Source: Himantopus leucocephalus (Eukaryota; Chordata; Aves; Charadriiformes; Recurvirostridae). From it: a DNA stretch of 64,000 bases. This document shows positions 60,875-64,000 of this stretch, in pieces. Below the pieces are notes generated by a model. That model was not told the origin of the DNA. It made no database searches and worked only from the letters and a program-made list of their open reading frames with translations. A program made the position numbers and the translations under genes. The stretch covers positions 204,415,805 to 204,479,804 of the forward strand of contig RSEF01000001.1 of the NCBI GenBank assembly GCA_003993805.1, in the 5' to 3' direction. The stretch's first letter is position 1; each line of letters begins with the position of its first letter.

Positions 60875-63800
60875 CCCTCCACCACAATTAATTCAAGCTT
60901 TGCCCTCAATCTGTAGTATCTGGACTACTTCACATTTCTACTCACTGCATTTTATACTGTAACTGTTTTTTATCCTTTCCAGTGGCACTATTTTCAAACA
61001 GTCCACTTTGTTGAACATTAAAGCCACAAAATCAAAGACTCAAAAAACTGCCTTAATTATAACTACTACTTCAGTTGTAACTTAGCCTTCCTTCTTATGT
61101 ATATAATGTCAGACTTTAAAAGGTCCTTCAGTTGTGTTTCAGCACTCTAAAATACACCAACCCCCCCCAAGTTCTATCATATGGCACCACCTTTACTCTG
61201 TAACTACACTTACTTCTCACCACAGCATGTGCCTCCACTGTTTGAGCTGAGGAAGTAATTGGTAGATGCAACAGGATCTTACCTTGATTGACTGAGGGGG
61301 ATAAACCCCCACATCTCATATTGTACAGACAGCAAAGAAACGTACTAAGACCAGAATTCCCAGAACCCGGACTGGGCAGAGACTGTCCTGCTGCAGTTAC
61401 TGCCCCATCCCCACTGCCGGGTCCCTCAGCTGTTCAGTTTCCCCTTTGCTAATCCCATTACCAACCCTGCAGCTACCACCTCAGCAGCTGGTTTTATCCT
61501 TCCATCTCCTGATCTGAGTCTGCCCCGTTCCTGTCTCCTGCACCTAAAACACTTCCCTGAAAGCGCCCGCACCTTCCATTCCATCTCCACTGAACAGTTT
61601 CAGAAAAATTCAGCCTAAGGCTGACTCCTGGCACAGAGAATTTCAGAGTGAGCAGTTACCTTTTGACACTTGTGAATAACTGGAAACAGGCTTGTAAAGA
61701 AAAAGCTTGAGTAACCTTATCTATCAGCAAAGCCACTGGAGCTACCTGGAAACTGTAAGCACCTGCAACTTCAGAAGCCCATTAACTTTTATGTTGCCCC
61801 ATACAAGTGCTGGGGTACAACTGCTTTCCCAGCTCCTAAAAGCACGCATATATGTGCATATACATGTCCCTGTGCATTCAGATACATAAAAAAAAATTCA
61901 CAGTTTATCTCTGTCCTCTGTCCAAGCTAAATATTTATTGGCAAAAAATGTCAATTTATCATTGTATCAGAACACCAGGGTTTAACCCTGGAGGCACTAA
62001 AAGCGCATCCCATTCCCATTTCTGTTGGGTGTGATATAAAGCAAATCATTAAATCACCAGTAAATAGTTATCAGCAGATGAGGATACAATGCTTTCACAA
62101 ACTAACTTGCTTCAGTAAAACACGGTTTTGTGGGGAAACACTTCTTTATAGAGGAGAGATGCAAACATTATTGTGAATATTTCAAGATGTGGTAAGAGTT
62201 GTCCACACGGACCCATCTTCTAGTGTCTGCCAGCCCACGATATAAGTGGTTGTAACAACCTCTTTCACGAATCCCCGAAGAGCACTGTAAATATAATGAT
62301 TTAAAAGTCCACACAACACAGCGTGTCTGAGCTACCTTGCTTGATTAGTTGATAATACACCAGCTATTGCTAACAGCTGCTTTACAAAATAGTTTCAAAC
62401 AAAGACAGTAAGTTCAGTGAAGACCGTGCCTTCCAGAAATATTGGCTTGCCCTCGCTGTTTCTTGGACTGCCGCTGTGCACACAGACAGAAGGCTGTTTC
62501 AGAAACATCAGTGATAAAGAGGCAGGTTCAAAATAAGACAGGCAAAACACAATGTGTTTGCTTGGTCTGACAAACAAGTGTATTTGTAAAACGCAGGATG
62601 CTGAAAATAAGCGTGACTTCTACTCTTGCCTGAGGGGAGTGTCTGTTTTGGGAGAACAAAAGTAGTTGGAAGGCAGTTGAGTTTTGAAAAGTGAAGGCTC
62701 TACCCCAAAAGGGTGTCCAAAATACATCTTCTGCAGCAATACATAATATGCAATGGCTCACCACTGCCACAGGGTGTCACAAGTTTAATAATGTTTAACA
62801 GAATTCAAAATGTTGCAAGTGAAGATGACAGGGAGAGTCCAATTACAGCTTAACACGAGCTATTACCTTAGTTAACTCATCAACAGCAGCTGCGAAATTT
62901 GTTATAAATTTTAATGATCAGCAGGAGCTACAAGCAGGACCGGAAGGCAGTGACATTACCACATTTTGCAATAGGTATCCACTTGCATCAGTTACTTCTA
63001 CTAAAATATTCTAAAAGTCTTGCTCCTAACTGAGCTTTTACTCCCACTGAGACTATAAAATGCCACCATTAAAAATAAAAAGACGTGCTTATTCAGAATA
63101 ACCACCATTTCTTACTTTCACAGGTTGAAAGTAAATAACTAACTGATGTACTCCATAAATTATTAATACTTTCGACAGTTACATTACTTCTACAAAGCAA
63201 TCATCTTTGGTTGCAATACTTGCCCTTTCTTGGACTAGATACATTTCATATGGTGAGACCGAAGCACGAAAATACTTGGGGAGTGGGGAGATGGAGGAGA
63301 CAAAATGGACTCAGAGGGCTGAATTTTAATTACTGGAAGAAAAAAACCACATATCCAGTTTGGGATTTTCATATATGTGTGCATATATACTCACAAACTA
63401 CTACATGTGTACTGCATTTGACATATGTAAATACACACACAGATAAAGAGAGAAGGGGAACATTCAATGCATGGTATCATTTTATCAGTTTAACATTTGA
63501 AGGAATAGTAGGATTCATCTGAACTTCAAATTATAGTTTTTAAAGTTTCTTGTGAGTGTGTTCCCAAGTCCGTGCCACCCCTTCACCCCATTTCTCCAGG
63601 CAATTCAGGAGGACCGTTTGGCCACGTCAAGCTTCACCAACAACTCTAATGCTTGTGTGTAATTAGAGCTCCCTGAATTGTCTTTTAGAGAAGGATTTAA
63701 ATGTCAAATAGACTGAAAATGGATATTAAATTCTTATATTTTCATTCAATAACTTATTTTGTACTTAACTTTGTAAATACTGATGTTTGATGATTATGAT

Positions 63801-64000
63801 TCAGTTGAGAAGTGTTGAGGGCAGCAGTTTATAGGAATACCACACACTTCATCAGGTTTCCATTTCTGCTTTTTAAGACTATAAAGGCAGCCTACTGCTA
63901 CAGATTGTGAAGAGAACATAAAAGACATTAAAGCCAAACATCTTTGACCCTGCATCTCTAACCTAACAAACCACATTTTTATGAGACTCAGGAATACAGG

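Larger units (their letters stand above)
27616..64000 (-). other. MICU2: MICU2 intron 1 and/or 5' flank (36.4 kb, exon 1 not found)
   Basis: Everything to the right of the exon 2 acceptor. A first coding exon should be GC-rich and lie in a CpG island, and nothing of that kind is visible up to 64000. Either intron 1 is longer than 36 kb, or exon 1 is in or near the gap at 43885-43984 (its flanks are AT-rich, which argues against this). I assigned CR1 fragments at 31.7, 45.3, 47.2-48.0 and 51.9 kb, an ERVL-type LTR at 57.7-58.3 kb, assembly duplications at 32.96-33.28, 43.37 and 44.33 kb, and a palindrome pair at 54.75 kb. The stretches 28-31, 33.3-42.5, 48.9-51.9, 52-54.7, 54.8-57.1 and 58.3-64 kb hold nothing else I can identify. 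Confidence 0.7.

Overview
This is a stretch of vertebrate nuclear DNA, almost certainly from a bird. It is AT-rich and nearly all non-coding. It carries several 5'-truncated CR1 LINE fragments of the avian type and one LTR of an avian ERVL-type endogenous retrovirus. A 100-N scaffold gap and several single-N joins mark it as a draft scaffold. No prokaryotic-style gene organisation is present; nearly all the long open frames look like chance.

The only gene I can identify is MICU2 (mitochondrial calcium uptake 2, the EF-hand partner of MICU1 on the mitochondrial calcium uniporter), on the minus strand. Three consecutive coding exons are visible, all with canonical splice sites and matching phases: exon 2 (27468-27615, 148 nt), exon 3 (4939-4970, 32 nt) and exon 4 (4749-4824, 76 nt). 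Spliced together they give an uninterrupted frame of 256 nt (85 codons plus one base), covering the part of the protein between the mitochondrial targeting region and the first EF-hand. Exon numbers assume a single upstream coding exon, as in other vertebrates.

Layout: 1-4748 is the 5' part of intron 4. 4749-4970 holds exon 4, a 114-bp intron 3 and exon 3. 4971-27467 is a 22.5-kb intron 2 with two CR1 fragments, an unnamed ancient interspersed repeat and one assembly duplication. 27468-27615 is exon 2. From 27616 to 64000 lies intron 1 and/or 5' flank, with four CR1 fragments, the ERVL-type LTR at 57.7-58.3 kb, the scaffold gap and several assembly duplications. I did not find MICU2 exon 1, a CpG-island promoter, or any exon of the neighbours expected from human synteny (ZDHHC20 to the left, FGF9 to the right).

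I found no new biological system. The points most worth checking are: intron 3 is short, a multiple of three and stop-free, so its retention would keep the frame; two perfect palindromes lie four bases apart at 54.75 kb; single N characters sit exactly at junctions of near-identical direct repeats; and the LTR has a weak tRNA-Leu-type primer site beside it.
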